Shown here one piece after another: positions 46,003-58,920 of a stretch of 64,000 nucleotides of DNA (position 1 is its first letter; every line of letters starts with the position of its first letter). Position numbers and translations under genes: made by a program. Origin of the DNA: Deroplatys truncata (lineage: Eukaryota > Arthropoda > Insecta > Mantodea > Mantidae); contig CM060990.1 of NCBI GenBank assembly GCA_030765065.1, positions 8,989,501-9,053,500 on the forward strand. The letters are read 5' to 3'. The notes beneath the pieces are model-generated. The model was not told where the DNA came from. It saw nothing but the letters and a program-made list of their open reading frames with translations, and made no database searches.

Positions 46003-48358
46003 GTTTCTGAAGCATGTGTCCACAGCTCTACCAATAACGTGCACCTATGTCGGCAGATGTAGATGTTTCTGAAGCATGTGTCCACAGCTCTACCAATAAC
46101 GTGCACCTATGTCGGCAGATGTAGATGTTTCTGAGAAGCATGTGTCCACAGCTCTACCAATAACGTGCACCTATGTCGGCAGATGTAGATGTTTCTGAGA
46201 AGCATGTGTCCACAGCTCTACCAATAACGTGCACCTATGTCGGCAGATGTAGATGTTTCTGAGAAGCATGTGTCCACAGCTCTACCAATAACGTGCACCT
46301 ATGTCGGCAGATGTAGATGTTTCTGAAGCATGTGTCCACAGCTGTACCAATAACGTGCACCTATGTCGGCAGATGTAGATGTTTCTGAGAAGCATGTGTC
46401 CACAGCTCTACCAATAACGTGCAACTATGTCGGCAGATGTAGATGTTTCTGAGAAGCATGTGTCCACAGCTCTACCAATAACGTGCACCTATGTCGGCAG
46501 ATGTAGATGTTTCTGAGAAGCATGTGTCCACAGCTCTACCAATAACGTGCACCTATGTCGGCAGATGTAGATGTTTCTGAAGCATGTGTCCACAGCTCTA
46601 CCAATAACGTGCACCTATGTCGGCAGATGTAGATGTTTCTGAGAAGCATGTGTCCACAGCTCTACCAATAACGTGCACCTATGTCGGCAGATGTAGATGT
46701 TTCTGAAGCATGTGTCCACAGCTCTACCAATAACGTGCACCTATGTCGGCAGATGTAGATGTTTCTGAAGCATGTGTCCACAGCTCTACCAATAACGTGC
46801 ACCTATGTCGGCAGATGTAGATGTTTCTGAGAAGCATGTGTCCACAGCTCTACCAATAACGTGCACCTATGTCGGCAGATGTAGATGTTTCTGAGAAGCA
46901 TGTGTCCACAGCTCTACCAATAACGTGCACCTATGACGGCAGATGTAGATGTTTCTGAGAAGCATGTGTCCACAGCTCTACCAATAACGTGCACCTATGT
47001 CGGCAGATGTAGATGTTTCTGAGAAGCATGTGTCCACAGCTGTACCAATAACGTGCAACTATGTCGCCAGATGAAGATGTTTCTGAGAAGCATGTGTCCA
47101 CAGCTCTACCAATAACGTGCACCTATGTCGGCAGATGTAGATGTTTCTGAAGCATGTGTCCACAGCTCTACCAATAACGTGCAACTATGTCGGCAGATGT
47201 AGATGTTTCTGAAGCATGTGTCCACAGCTCTACCAATAACGTGCAACTATGTCGGCAGATGTAGATGTTTCTGAAGCATGTGTCCACAGCTCTACCAATA
47301 ACGTGCAACTATGTCGGCAGATGTAGATGTTTCTGAAGCATGTGTCCACAGCTCTACCAATAACGTGCAACTATGTCGGCAGATGTAGATGTTTCTGAAG
47401 CATGTGTCCACAGCTCTACCAATAACGTGCAACTATGTCGGCAGATGTAGATGTTTCTGAAGCATGTGTCCACAGCTCTACCAATAACGTGCAACTATGT
47501 CGGCAGATGTAGATGTTTCTGAAGCATGTGTCCACAGCTCTACCAATAACGTGCAACTATGTCGGCAGATGCAGATGTTTCTGAAGCATGTGTCCACAGC
47601 TCTACCAATAACGTGCACCTATGTCGGCAGATGTAGATGTTTCTGAGAAGCATGTGTCCACAGCTCTACCAATAACGTGCACCTATGTCGGCAGATGTAG
47701 ATGTTTCTGAAGCATGTGTCCACAGCTCTACCAATAACGTGCACCTATGTCGGCAGATGTAGATGTTTCTGAGAAGCATGTGTCCACAGCTGTACCAATA
47801 ACGTGCACCTATGTCGGCAGATGTAGATGTTTCTGAGAAGCATGTGTCCACAGCTCTACCAATAACGTGCACCTATGTCGGCAGATGTAGATGTTTCTGA
47901 AGCATGTGTCCACAGCTCTACCAATAACGTGCACCTATGACGGCAGATGTAGATGTTTCTGAAGCATGTGTCCACAGCTCTACCAATAACGTGCAACTAT
48001 GTCGGCAGATGTAGATGTTTCTGAAGCATGTGTCCACAGCTCTACCAATAACGTGCACCTGTGTCGGCAGATGTAGATGTTTCTGAAGCATGGGTCCACA
48101 GCTCTACCAATAACGTGCACCTATGTCGGCAGATGTAGATGTTTCTGAAGCATGTGTCCACAGCTCTACCAATAACGTGCAACTATGACGGCAGATGTAG
48201 ATGTTTCTGAAGCATGTGTCCACAGCTCTACCAATAACGTGCAGCTATGACGGCAGATGTAGATGTTTCTGAAGCATGTGTCCACAGCTCTACCAATAAC
48301 GTGCAGCTATGACGGCAGATGTAGATGTTTCTGAAGCATGTGTCCACAGTTCTACCAT
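46003..48358. repeat. Satellite array 1: 62/65-bp units, about 37 copies
   Basis: The unit begins GTTTCTGAAGCATGTGTCC and contains AGCTCTACCAATAACGTGC and CTATGTCGGCAGATGTAGAT. Two length forms alternate: 62 bp with CTGAAGCAT and 65 bp with CTGAGAAGCAT. Other variable sites are GCACC/GCAAC, GTCGG/GACGG and CTCTACC/TGTACC. Units in 47100-47580 form a run of the 62-bp, GCAAC type. Identity is very high, suggesting recent amplification or homogenisation. Minus-strand open frames here are repeat artefacts. Confidence 0.97.
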
Positions 48359-48412
48359 GGAAGTGCACTTAAGTTGCATATTCAGACTATATTGCGCCCA
48401 GTGCCACTGAGA

Positions 48413-51400
48413 ACGACTTATGTAGCAAATGTAGATGCCTCTGTTAAGTATGTGTCTGTGCTGAACGGCACCGTAGTGCAACTTATGTAGCAAATGTAGA
48501 CGGCTCTGTTAAGTATGTGTCTGTGCTGCACTGCACAGTAGTGCAACTTACTTAGCAAATGTAGATGGCTCTGTTAAGTATGTGTCTGTGCTGCACTGCA
48601 CCATAGTGTAACTTATTTAGCAAATGTAGATGGCTCTGTTAAGTATGTGTCTGTGCTGCACTGCACCGTAGTGTAACTTATTTAGCAAATGTAGATGGCT
48701 CTGTTAAGTATGTGTCTGTGCTGCACTGCACCGTAGTGTAACTTATGTAGCAAATGCAGATGGCTCTGTTAAGTATGTGTCTGTGCTGCACTGCACCGTA
48801 GTGTAACTTATTTAGCAAATGTAGATGGCTCTGTTAAGTATGTGTCTATGCTGCACTGCACCGTAGTGCAACTTATGCAGCAAATGCAGATGGCTCTGTT
48901 AAGTATGTGTCTATGCTGCACTGCACCGTAGTGCAACTTATGCAGCAAATGCAGATGGCTCTGTTAAGTATGTGTCTATGCTGCACTGCACTGTAGTGCA
49001 ACTTATGCAGCAAATGCAGATGGCTCTGTTAACTATGTGTCTATGCTGCACTGTATGCAACTTATGCAGCAAATGCAGATGGCTCCGTTAAGTATGTGTC
49101 TGTGCTGCACTGTATGCAACTTATTTAGCAAATGTAGATGGCTCTGTTAAGTGTGTGTCTGTGCTGCACTGCACTGTAGTGCAAGTTATTTAGCAAATGT
49201 AGATGGCTCTGTTAGGTATGTGTCTGTGCTGCACTGTATGCAACTTATTTAGCAAATGCAGATGGCTCAGTTAAGTATGTGTCTGTGCTGCACTGTATGC
49301 AACTTATGCAGCAAATGCAGATGGCTCTGTTAGGTATGTGTCTGTGCTGCACTGTATGCAACTTATTTAGCAAATGCAGATGGCTCAGTTAAGTATGTGT
49401 CTATGCTGCACTGTATGCAACTTATGCAGCAAATGCAGATGGCTCTGTTAGGTATGTGTCTGTGCTGCACTGTATGCAACTTATTTAGCAAATGTAGATG
49501 GCTCTGTTAGGTATGTGTCTGTGCTGCACTGTATGCAACTTATTTAGCAAATGCAGATGGCTCTGTTAAGTATGTGTCTGTGCTGCACTGTATGCAACTT
49601 ATTTAGCAAATGCAGATGGCTCTGTTAAGTATGTGTCTGTGCTGCACTGTATGCAACTTATTTAGCAAATGCAGATGGCTCTGTTAAGTATGTGTCTGTG
49701 CTGCACTGTATGCAACTTATTTAGCAAATGCAGATGGCTCTGTTAAGTATGTGTCTGTGCTGCACTGTATGCAACTTATTCAGCAAATGCAGATGGCTCT
49801 GTTAAGTATGTGTCTGTGCTGCACTGCACTATAGTGCAACTTATTTAGCAAATGTAGATGGCTCTGTTAGGTATGTGTCTGTGCTGCACTGCACTGTAGT
49901 GCAACTTATGTAGCAAATGCAGATGGCTCTGTTATGTATGTGTCTGTGCTGCACTGCACTGTAGTGCAACTTATTTAGCAAATGTAGATGGCTCTGTTAA
50001 GTATGTGTCTGTGCTGCACTGTATGCAACTTATTTAGCAAATGTAGATGGCTCTGTTAATTATGTGTCTGTGCTGCACTGTATGCAACTTATTTAGCAAA
50101 TGTAGATGGCTCTGTTAAGTATGTGTCTGTGCTGCACTGCACTGTAGTGCAACTTATGTAGCAAATGCAGATGGCTCTGTTATGTATGTGTCTGTGCTGC
50201 ATTGCACTGTAGTGCAACTTATTTAACAAATGTAGATGGCTCTGTTAAGTATGTGTCTGTGCTGCACTGCACTGTAGTGCAACTTATTTAGCAAATGTAG
50301 ATGGCTCTGTTAGGTGTGTGTCTGTGCTGCACTGTATGCAACTTATTTAGCAAATGTAGATGGCTCTGTTAAGTATTTCTCTCTGCTGTACTGCACTGTA
50401 GTGCAACTTATTTAGCAAATGTAGATGGCTCTGTTAGGTATGTGCCTGTGCTGCACTGCACTGTAGTGCAACTTATGTAGCAAATGCAGATGGCTCTGTT
50501 AGGTATGTGTCTGTGCTGCACTGTATGCAACTTATTTAGCAAATGTAGATGGCTCTGTTAAGAATGTGTCTGTGCTGCACTGCACTGTAGTGCAACTTAT
50601 TTAGCAAATGTAGATGGCTCTGTTAAGTATGTGTCTGTGCTGCACTGCACTGTAGTGCAACTTATTTAGCAAATGTAGATGGCTCTGTTAGGTATGTGTC
50701 TGTGCTGCACTGAACTGTAGTGCAACTTATTTAGCAAATGTAGATTGCTCTGTTAAGTATGTGTCTGTGCTGCACTGCACTGTAGTGCAACTTATTTAGC
50801 AAATGTAGATGGCACTGTTAAGTATGTGTCTGTGCTGCACTGCACTGTAGTGCAACGTATGTAGCAAATGCAGATGGCTCTGTTAGGTATGTGTCTGTGC
50901 TGCACTGTATGCAACTTATTTAGCAAATGTAGATGGCTCTGTTAAGTATGTGTCTGTGCTGCACTGCACTGTAGTGCAACTTATTTAGCAAATGTAGATG
51001 GCTCTGTTAAGTATGTGCCTGTGCTGCACTGCACTGTAGTGCAACTTATTTAGCAAATGCAGATGGCTCTGTTAAGTATGTGTCTGTGCTGCACTGCACT
51101 GTAGTGCAACTTGTTTAGCAAATGTAGATGGCTCTGTTAAGTATGTGTCTGTGCTGCACTGCACTGTAGTGCAACTTATTTAGCAAATGTAGATGGCTCT
51201 GTTAAGTATGTGTCTGTGCTGCACTGTAGTGCAACTTATGTAGCAAATGCAGATGGCTCTGTTAAGTATGTGTCTGTGCTGCACTGTATGCAACTTATGT
51301 AGCAAATGTAGATGGCTCTGTTAAGTATGTGTCTGTGCTGCACTGCACTGTAGTGCAACTTATGTAGCAAATGCAGATGGCTCTGTTAAGTATGTGTCTG

Positions 51401-51575
51401 TGCTGCACTGTATGCAACTTATTTAGCAAATGTAGATGGCTCTGTTAAGTATGTGTCTGTGCTGCACTGTAGTGCAACTTATGTAGCAAATGCAGATGGC
51501 TCTGTTAAGTATGTGTCTGTGCTGCACTGTATGCAACTTATGTAGTAAATGCTGATGGCTCTGTAAAGAATCTGT
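48413..51575. repeat. Satellite array 2: 59/65-bp units, about 50 copies
   Basis: The unit runs GCAAATGTAGATGGCTCTG, TTAAGTATGTGTCTGTGCTG and then either CACTGCACTGTAGTGCAACTT (65 bp) or CACTGTATGCAACTT (59 bp), followed by ATTTA, ATGTA or ATGCA. The 59-bp form dominates at about 49030-49790 and the forms are mixed afterwards. A transition of about 55 bases (48359-48412) links it to array 1. Its unit is recognisably related to that of array 1. Confidence 0.97.
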
Positions 51576-52298
51576 GCTGTCCTCTGCATATGTTGCGGAT
51601 GCAGAATATTTCTAAGAAGTATATATTCCACCTTCCAAACACCAATTTTTTTATAAGCACCTTTTTTGCCTTTCTGCTAACATAATAGTATCACCTTCGC
51701 TTGCATTGCAATTGCTTCGTTCCGCAAACCTTTTAGTAATTGTATTTCTTACTAATCACACAAAAGCGCAAACTTGAAGACCTCAGCTGTGTAGTGAGGG
51801 GCTTTAGCTACCTAACAAGTGAAAACATTATGAAATTAAAACTGAAACCATTAATATTATCTAGAAAGCCCAAATTATAGGACTGAAGCATTCTCGTTGC
51901 AGAATATTCTGAATTTCTTCGTAACAGTAACTCCCAGACTACTATACTCGCTATTATTGAATTTTACTTCAATATAAAACATCGGCAGTGGCACAGCAGG
52001 TTAGCCTATTGTAGAGGTGAACGCTGAGTGCAGGAAACCGTGTAATCAGGTTCCAGTTTAATCTTAAACGTGTATGCTCAAGTCCTGAACAGAGAAAAAC
52101 GATGTAGATAGATATTTCGTGGACGATTACACCTGACAGGGAAGTCCCGGAAGCCCTTTATTATGGGCTATAAATCTGTTTCCTGCCACCTATTTTGGGT
52201 CTCTTTGTTAGTGCACTAATTTTGAGGGATTCTTTAAGGTAGATTCGCGTGAAAGTTTGTAGTCGGAAATACCTGCACAAGTTTATCAGCGAAATTTT
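51576..52298. other. No gene seen; AT-rich spacer
   Basis: A worn tRNA-like patch is possible near 51985-52055. Otherwise featureless. Confidence 0.45.
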
Positions 52299-52310
52299 GG
52301 AAAGTTATCG

Positions 52311-52866
52311 ACAGAGATGGCTCCGCGGTAACGTGCGAGCCTCGCATTCGGGAGAGCTCTGGTTCTATTCCTGGGGCCAGCAAATCCGGCCAATGGTTTT
52401 TCCTGATTTCCCCTGCTGACAAGGTGAATGATGGGGTGGTTTCTCTTATACCACGAATTTCCTTTCCCTCACTTTCAATCATGCCCCTTCCCCTTTCATG
52501 TTTCCGGCAGGCTTCGGGTGCTGAAGCGTCAACCGGTTTCTGACAGCGCAGATACCTGCTCGTTGGAAAGTTCTTCTCGGCCCTGCCAGATGACAGCCTG
52601 CTCTGAGCCATCTCAAGTGGGATGAGTTCTCTTAAGATTCCACCAAAGGGAAACCTTCTCTGAGCAGCCCTCCGGTGTGACCGGGTCCTCAAGCTTAGAA
52701 TCGTTAGCGGCCTCTGTACGTCTCTGTTGACCAGCCTGTCTATGTCCTATATATTCCTCCTGCGGTTCCTTCACCTCATGCTTACATCCTGGGGGCGATA
52801 AGCACAAACCTTGGAGTTGGGTGAAGGTTTTGAGGTGCCCCGTACGTTCTTTCGTCATAATCATGT
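52311..52866 (+). mobile_element. tRNA-derived SINE, family C, longest copy
   Basis: The head ATGGCTCCGCGGTAACGTGC and CTCTGGTTCTATTCCTGG correspond to A and B boxes. The body shares TGATGGGGTGGTTTCTCTT, the CCCTTTCATGTTTCCGGCAG block and CTCTGAGCAGCCCTCCGG with 7160-7645 and 33192-33619. A degraded direct repeat (GGAAAGTTATCG at 52299 and GGAAGTTACG at 52867) probably marks the target site. Minus-strand open frames over it are incidental. Confidence 0.75.
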
Positions 52867-52876
52867 GGAAGTTACG

Positions 52877-53559
52877 TATGACACAGTATTTGAAGACACA
52901 GAATAACCATGTCCGAAGTCTTATTTATGCCAAAGAAAGATTAATTTCCAACAAAATTGTAATGATGATCGAAGGCTTCGAGCAGATTTGTTGCGTGTCT
53001 CTTGTTCTGTTTGGTCCATCTATTGTCAGTTTGTGTAAACAAATAATATCAAGAGAATTGTGTAAAGACCATTTGCATATGTCTTTATATTGAATGAATA
53101 AAACAAAATGTCTGCATTATAAACGATTTGGAGACAATGAACCGTTAACAAATAGCAGGAGCGCTTCTAAGAAATTGGTTATAGGAAAATTAAAGGCCTG
53201 ATTATTAAGGCTAACATTTAAGACCAACATTCATGCTCTTTGACACCCCACTTCCTATTGCTACTCGGGCCTTCTGTTGGTGCCATGCGCTGTTTTAAAC
53301 AAAACTTTGTATTAACTCTTAAATGTAAAGTAAGGAGCATCTGTAAAATAAAAACTACAACCCAAAAATGTGTTATGCATAAGTAACGTTGAAGTCATAT
53401 AAAATAGACATTAAATTAAATGTCTAAAATAAGCAGTATCATCTGACTAAAGAGCATAGGCTTTCTCGGAAGGTGTCAATAAATGAAGCACTCGGGCTAG
53501 TTTATTGAGAAAAAAAACTCAGAGCTCTTAACACTGCAACCTGGAGACCTGCTAATAAG
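52877..53559. other. No gene seen; AT-rich spacer
   Basis: No signal beyond short incidental open frames. Confidence 0.5.
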
Positions 53560-54520
53560 TTTGACGTCCTTTCCCTTTTCATCACGGTTCCGGTTAATGG
53601 TGCCATTACCAAAGACCTTTTTCTAATGACATACTAGCTGTGCTTCGTCATGTGCTATCCACGGCGTTATTCCGGTGGAACGCTGAGTTCTGGAACAGAA
53701 CTCCCTGGTGCACTAGTGAGAGCCTGCGACTCAGGAGTTACCGAACAACCTTAACAGTATCACCACGCACATAGTTTACCATAAAACTGCCTTTCTTGGA
53801 AGTTCTGTTTTACAAGAACGAGGTAACCTCGGCAAGCCAACAGATACTGACAGATATCACTACAAAATCTCCAATCATCAACCAGGACAGAAACGGTCAA
53901 TCATTAAAACTTTAACAGACCGAGCATCCTGCATTCGTAAACCACAGCAAATACGCCAAGAACTGAAACACCTGGAGAAAGCACTGCGATCCAATGGGTA
54001 CACCAAGCAAATAAAAACAACCTTGCATCCCAGGAAGCATAATAAACAGACGGACACGAAACTTAAGAGGAAAAGAATAACATTGCTACCGTTCCTTAAA
54101 ACATTACCGACCGCATTACCACGTTATTGGAGCCTCATAGAGTTGAGACGGTTTTTAAGCTCAAGAAACAAACACGCAGCAGACTCCACTTCACCAAAGA
54201 TGTGAGAGACCCTCTCCCCTCAGCGGGGGTACGCAGAACTACATGCACAGCAACGCAACGCAGCATCAACACACGCATCAATGAGCAGGTCAACCCGAGA
54301 AATCCGTCGTTGCCGATCATGTGCTCTTTGCAGAAGGAGAGCACACAGTACACGTGCATGCTAGCATCAACCACACATGTACCGCGAGACAATAAAACTC
54401 TACAGACTTGACAATCATTTTAATATGAATGAAGAACCACAAAGAATACATATGGCATGGTTTGCAGCATCACAAAAGACAAAAACCAAGAACTCACGTG
54501 AACCACTCAGCAACTAGCAG
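53560..54520 (+). pseudogene. Penelope-like element fragment: RT C-terminus and GIY-YIG endonuclease remnants
   Basis: In several frames the translation recalls a Penelope-like retroelement. DVLSLFITVPVNGAITKDLF at about 53570 resembles the DVVSLFT-x-VP motif of its reverse transcriptase. Near 53785 KLPFLEVLFYKNE matches the LPFLDVL-x-x-k line, and GKPTDTDRYHYKISNHQPGQ at about 53835 matches the YRKPTHTDRY..N..H-P signature, followed by KRSIIKTLTDRA. DPLPSAGV near 54211 and SINTRINEQ near 54266 resemble the start and later helix of the GIY-YIG endonuclease; the Cys/GxxYIG core between them is largely lost. The palm segment with the catalytic YADD box is missing. At least four frame changes and several stops make this an old, dead fragment. 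The endonuclease fusion is what separates this class from LINEs and LTR elements. Confidence 0.75.
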
Positions 54521-56833
54521 ACTAAATGCCCGGGAAGATGAAGGAAAGGAAGTCCATATAGCTCTGAAAGTTGTTTTCACTCTGTCAGAGGCGTTATGTA
54601 GTATCTACGGAACACAAAGGCATTTTGTCCCTGCATTACGCTATTATATATGCGACATTAAACGAAGTTATTAACAATGAATATAAGAAAAACCCGTAGT
54701 ATGCTGTTTTCCATTAACAATGAGTATACCTAAGAAACTTGATTCACACAGTTCTGTGTTAAAGTAGTGCAAAATAGACAAAACTAGAAACTATTAACGT
54801 CTTTCTTTCAGTATATGTTATACAGAAATCCCGTTCGCATGTTTCATTGGCCTTCTTACTATAAGTACTAAAGTTGCATCTACTGCTTCTCAGACCAGGA
54901 ACTAATGGCATTAAGTAGTAAATGGATCATCGGCTTCATCCTTGTTTCTCAGAAATAACATGTTGCATTTAAAGTGATCCGGGCATATCTCGCTATAAAA
55001 AAGTACGGACCTCCATGATTTATAAATATTTAGTACGTAAAATTCCCAGTGTTCTTATTTCCTTTAATATAATTGGGGAAGCCTAAGAACGCCACAAAAT
55101 CCATTTACAGGGTAATGTAGTGGTAATTAATATTAATAATTTATGCCCTGTAAAGTGCATCGTAGTATCTGGTGTTTCTAAATTATATGTCGTACGTGTA
55201 GGTTCTCTTGTGTTGAGGATTGCACGGTCTCGTAGCAGAAACAGTCCACCTTCGATATTACTGGTTGAGTAATTATCTGAATCTTGCCTGTAAGCTTATG
55301 CGTATGACCAAGTTTGAAATAATTCTGAGCTAAAATTCCCAACAATGCACCTACTCACCTTCACGCCATGTAGAAAATTTAATGTTGCATTCGGCACAAG
55401 AATTTAATATTCTACCAGAATTGCTGGAATAGAAGTGATTTTCTTTTGGGGAAACGTAATCTCTCTCTCTCCCTCTTTCTCTATTTATATATTTCAATAG
55501 TGCAACTAAAAGCCACGTTGGTATTCAAGTTGCGAGTCTATAGACCATGCAAGATAGTGATCCTATGATTCCCGTCACGTCCAAGACTTTGGATAAAAAT
55601 AGACGGGTGCCATCTCCGCAACTTAGTAAACAAGTCCGCATTGTAAATCTGAAGCCACTCGCTGAAACTTCTATGGAAATTAATACAACGTACTCAGAGT
55701 ATACAGAATTTCTCTATCATTTTTCTACGGAGAGAATTTTACTTCAACCAAAAATTCTGTATCTTAGAATACACAATTTTGAGGCCGTCGAATTAAAATA
55801 TTAAATTCCTAATGTATGTTTTCATGTCTGCCTCAGTGCACAATCATGCGGTGGCCATCTTAGTGCTGCAACTTTCACACAGTTTCACATATGTATTAAG
55901 TAAATTATATTAGGATGCTCTCTATTTTAAATGATATCCTGAAGTAAGCGTTTTACCCCTGCAGTTTAATGTTTGGGGTTAGTTTTGTTCTGTTTCTGTG
56001 ATCCTTTCTGCTTTTGTAAATAATTCCTCTGAGGACAAGTCGCTAATCAAACTGGAGAAACCCGGGGTAGGTCGGGCAGCGTTGCTTCAAATAAACGTAG
56101 CTTTTGTTGTATTTTCAGAGAAACACCATTTGTTTATTTTGGGACTAATCGAAAGGGCCTATAAATACTAAAAAAAGTATCATGCTGGTAACCATTAATA
56201 TGACCATGACATCCAATATGAGGTTAAAGCAACATGGAAACAGGGGACAGAAGGTACAACGTGCGCTGTGTAGAAAATTCCTTGCCAGTCAGTTTATTTC
56301 AGCACAACATTCACTCCACTGAAGCGCTCACATTGACCGGGATTCTGGAAACGTGTGTTTTGTAACAACTTAAGCTGCACTTTCAGACTTTGATGTCGGT
56401 CACACATGCCTCCTGTACCAGCAAAAATAACAAACTCTTGAGCTAATTTCAAAATTATTTGGAAAACTTATAGCTTAGTAGTTATTTTTTAAATTGACCA
56501 AAACGCTTCAAGAGAACAATAATTGATAAAAGTGAAAATTTTTCACGATTTAGATCTTTTCAAAATAATATATCGTTTTAGTTTTAAAAATAGCTCACTT
56601 TTGATGTTACTATAATTACTTTATAAAGCCGAATGGTACGGTTTATTTCAGTCCACTTTATCGCCTTTCAAAACTTCAACATTTATATTCACTGAAATGT
56701 CACAATGAGAATGAATTTTGCAGCACAATGAGCCAACATGCTCAAAACATTTTTAAAAATATAGTGAACATATTTAAAAAAAACTGCAAAGCAATTTAAT
56801 TTTCCCGGGAATAAGCAAACGGAATTTAAAATA
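54521..56833. other. No gene seen; AT-rich spacer
   Basis: An open frame at 55547-55804 is unrecognised. A short CT-rich stretch occurs at 55460-55485. No transposon ends were noticed. Confidence 0.45.
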
Positions 56834-56835
56834 TA

Positions 56836-57153
56836 CAGGGCGGACCATTTAAACTGAGAATATACAATATCTCCAAAATTAAGCGTTGTAGAAGGAAATG
56901 CCATTAGTCGTGTTTTGTTTGGAGGACGTGGTAATGGTCATTTTGGGCTCAAATTAAATTCATCCTAATTGTAGCTTTCCATTTAAAAACATTAAATTTA
57001 CCCTAAAATGACATCATACCGTCCTCCAAACAAAACACGACTAATGGCATTCATTTCTCCCATAATATCAAGAAACTTTTTTCAAAGAGATTTCTTTGTA
57101 CAACGCTTCGTTTTGGAGATATTGTACAGTCTCAACTAAAATGGTCCACCCTG
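56836..57153. mobile_element. Palindromic foldback MITE, copy 3 (318 bp)
   Basis: Ends CAGGGCGGACCATTTAAA and, inverted, CAGGGTGGACCATTTTAG, flanked by TA (56834-56835 and 57154-57155). Compared with copies 1 and 2 the left arm lacks about 38 bases between two AAATG motifs, a deletion between short direct repeats, so one arm of the hairpin is shorter. Confidence 0.9.
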
Positions 57154-57155
57154 TA

Positions 57156-57735
57156 TACATAATATGTCCGCTTCTAAACACGTAGATGAGAAAATATCGT
57201 GTTACTTACTTTTTCGTAATCTTTAATAAAAATACTTTTGTAAAACGTTTCATTATTTAAATAAGTCCAAATGTTCTAAATGTTATATTCGAATTGTGAA
57301 CATATAGAAGTCACGCATTTTAGCAATAAATGTGAGCTTTTGTATGTTTATAGGTTACCGAAGTGCCGTCAAAACAAACGGTACATGAGCTCCTAAACAG
57401 CCGCTATATGCATTTTGTTGTAAACCACTTCAGATTTTCAATTTTCGTCTTTAGTAGGGATTGTTAGTAGTAAAAAAGAACAAAAGAGCGGCTTTTCTCA
57501 CAGGAGGTGGCACGTAGCGATTTGTGTGTAACCTAGCTCATCTCCGTAGCCCTCGGCTTCGAATATCATTTAGGTTTTTATTTTCGGTGTTTTCCTATAT
57601 TCTGATAACGATACATATCTGCTTAATTCTTAGCTCAACTGGACCTGTATCATTGTTTTATTTTTTGTCTCTGTAGACTAGCACTGTAAATGTAAAAACA
57701 ATACAGCCACTTTACACTATAGTGAGACTAAATAC
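57156..57735. other. No gene seen; AT-rich spacer
   Basis: No recognisable signal. Confidence 0.5.
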
Positions 57736-57745
57736 ATGTATGTGT

Positions 57746-58022
57746 GTCCTCCGTGATCTAAAGGTGCTATGCTAGCCTTTAGTTCCGAGATCGTGGGTTC
57801 AAACCCGGCGGAGGGCGATGGATTTTTTCCGGGTGTAAATATCCTTAGCATGGCTTCCTTAGGAAGGAAAGTGAAGCCGGTGGTCCCGTATCGTAAATTT
57901 ACGGCACGCAAAAGAACCTAAACCCTGACAAAGAGACGTTTCACGCCCAGTATAGAATGGGACGCTAAGAGCCATAGCAGTTAAAGAGCGTCCATAAATA
58001 GAAACTCAGTTTTAATTACTGA
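57746..58022 (+). mobile_element. tRNA-derived SINE, family A, second full-length copy
   Basis: The head GTCCTCCGTGATCTAAAGG and the B box GTGGGTTCAAACCCGG, the body with TCCGGGTGTAAATATCC and TAAATTTACGGCACGC, and the end GCGTCCATAAATAG all match 1806-2104 in the opposite orientation. Near-identical direct repeats ATGTATGTGT (57736-57745) and ATATATGTGT (58023-58032) are the likely target duplication. Confidence 0.85.
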
Positions 58023-58032
58023 ATATATGTGT

Positions 58033-58599
58033 CAAAATCCCTATAGGCATTTAATGTAGAACATTAAATCCAAGTTGTGGAGGTAATTGTTGGTTTATTT
58101 TAAGCTCAGAAATCAATGTCGCATTAGTTTAAAAATTGCACCCCATGGCACTTTCAAAGTGCTTTCTATAATCCCACCGACCATAGAAGGGAACCTGATG
58201 TAAACAAATACAACGCGCGAAATACTAGTCTGCAAATTGCATTACTACACCTTGGGCAGAACATGCATACTATCTGAAGACACGCGAATCTGACCTGAAC
58301 CACCTGACCGGCATAAATGCGATCTGCGGTCTTTGTTTTCGAACGATCGCATTATCCTCTTTCCATTAACAGATACTTTGTTTGACAAGAGACGGTTATT
58401 TTACATCATATGATCAAAACATAGTTCGAAATAATTTGGTGTTGGTGCATTGAAATAACGAAGAACGTAATTAACACGTTTCCTGCAGACCGAATAAGAG
58501 TTATAAACTGTTTAAAATATTGAAGTAGCAAAATAAACAGTATGGAATGAAAAAACCGGAATGATAATAAAATGTGAAATGTACCTTGAGTTATGAGGT
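58033..58599. other. No gene seen; AT-rich spacer
   Basis: No recognisable signal. Confidence 0.5.
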
Positions 58600-58920
58600 A
58601 TTTACCCGATGGGGATCCCTTGCCACTACGACCAACTGACTTTATTGTAGCTACACCGCCGGGAGGCAGGGATGAAATGAAGTAGCCGAAGGTGGTCGCA
58701 GGTCCGCAGGCAGACGGGATTACAGAGACGCACGGAAGTCCCTGTCATTTCTAGTTCAAAACACCCGCACTCGGCCAGTAGACGCGGAGCGACGAAGCGA
58801 CCCTTGCAGGTAGGCCAAAGCACCCTGTCAGCGGGCAGAAATGTTTCCAAAGCGCAGCGACCATGCACTCTGCCTACCATCAGACGAACTACTGAACCCG
58901 GAGACATTGCCTGAAAGTAG
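58600..58920 (-). other. CpG-rich patch, probably part of an old SINE family C relative
   Basis: About 320 bases rich in CpG within AT-rich DNA, with a 93-codon minus-strand frame that has no recognisable domain. On the minus strand GACTTCCGTGCGTCTCTGT resembles GACCTGTGTGCGTCTCTGT of the SINE at 33192, so a diverged SINE is the likeliest explanation. A promoter-type island cannot be excluded. Confidence 0.35.

Noticed and set aside
46931..48493. Minus-strand open frames with repeated residues
   Set aside because: Artefacts of the 62/65-bp satellite.
46003..51575. CRISPR array
   Set aside because: The repeats are contiguous with no unique spacers, and the DNA is eukaryotic in character.
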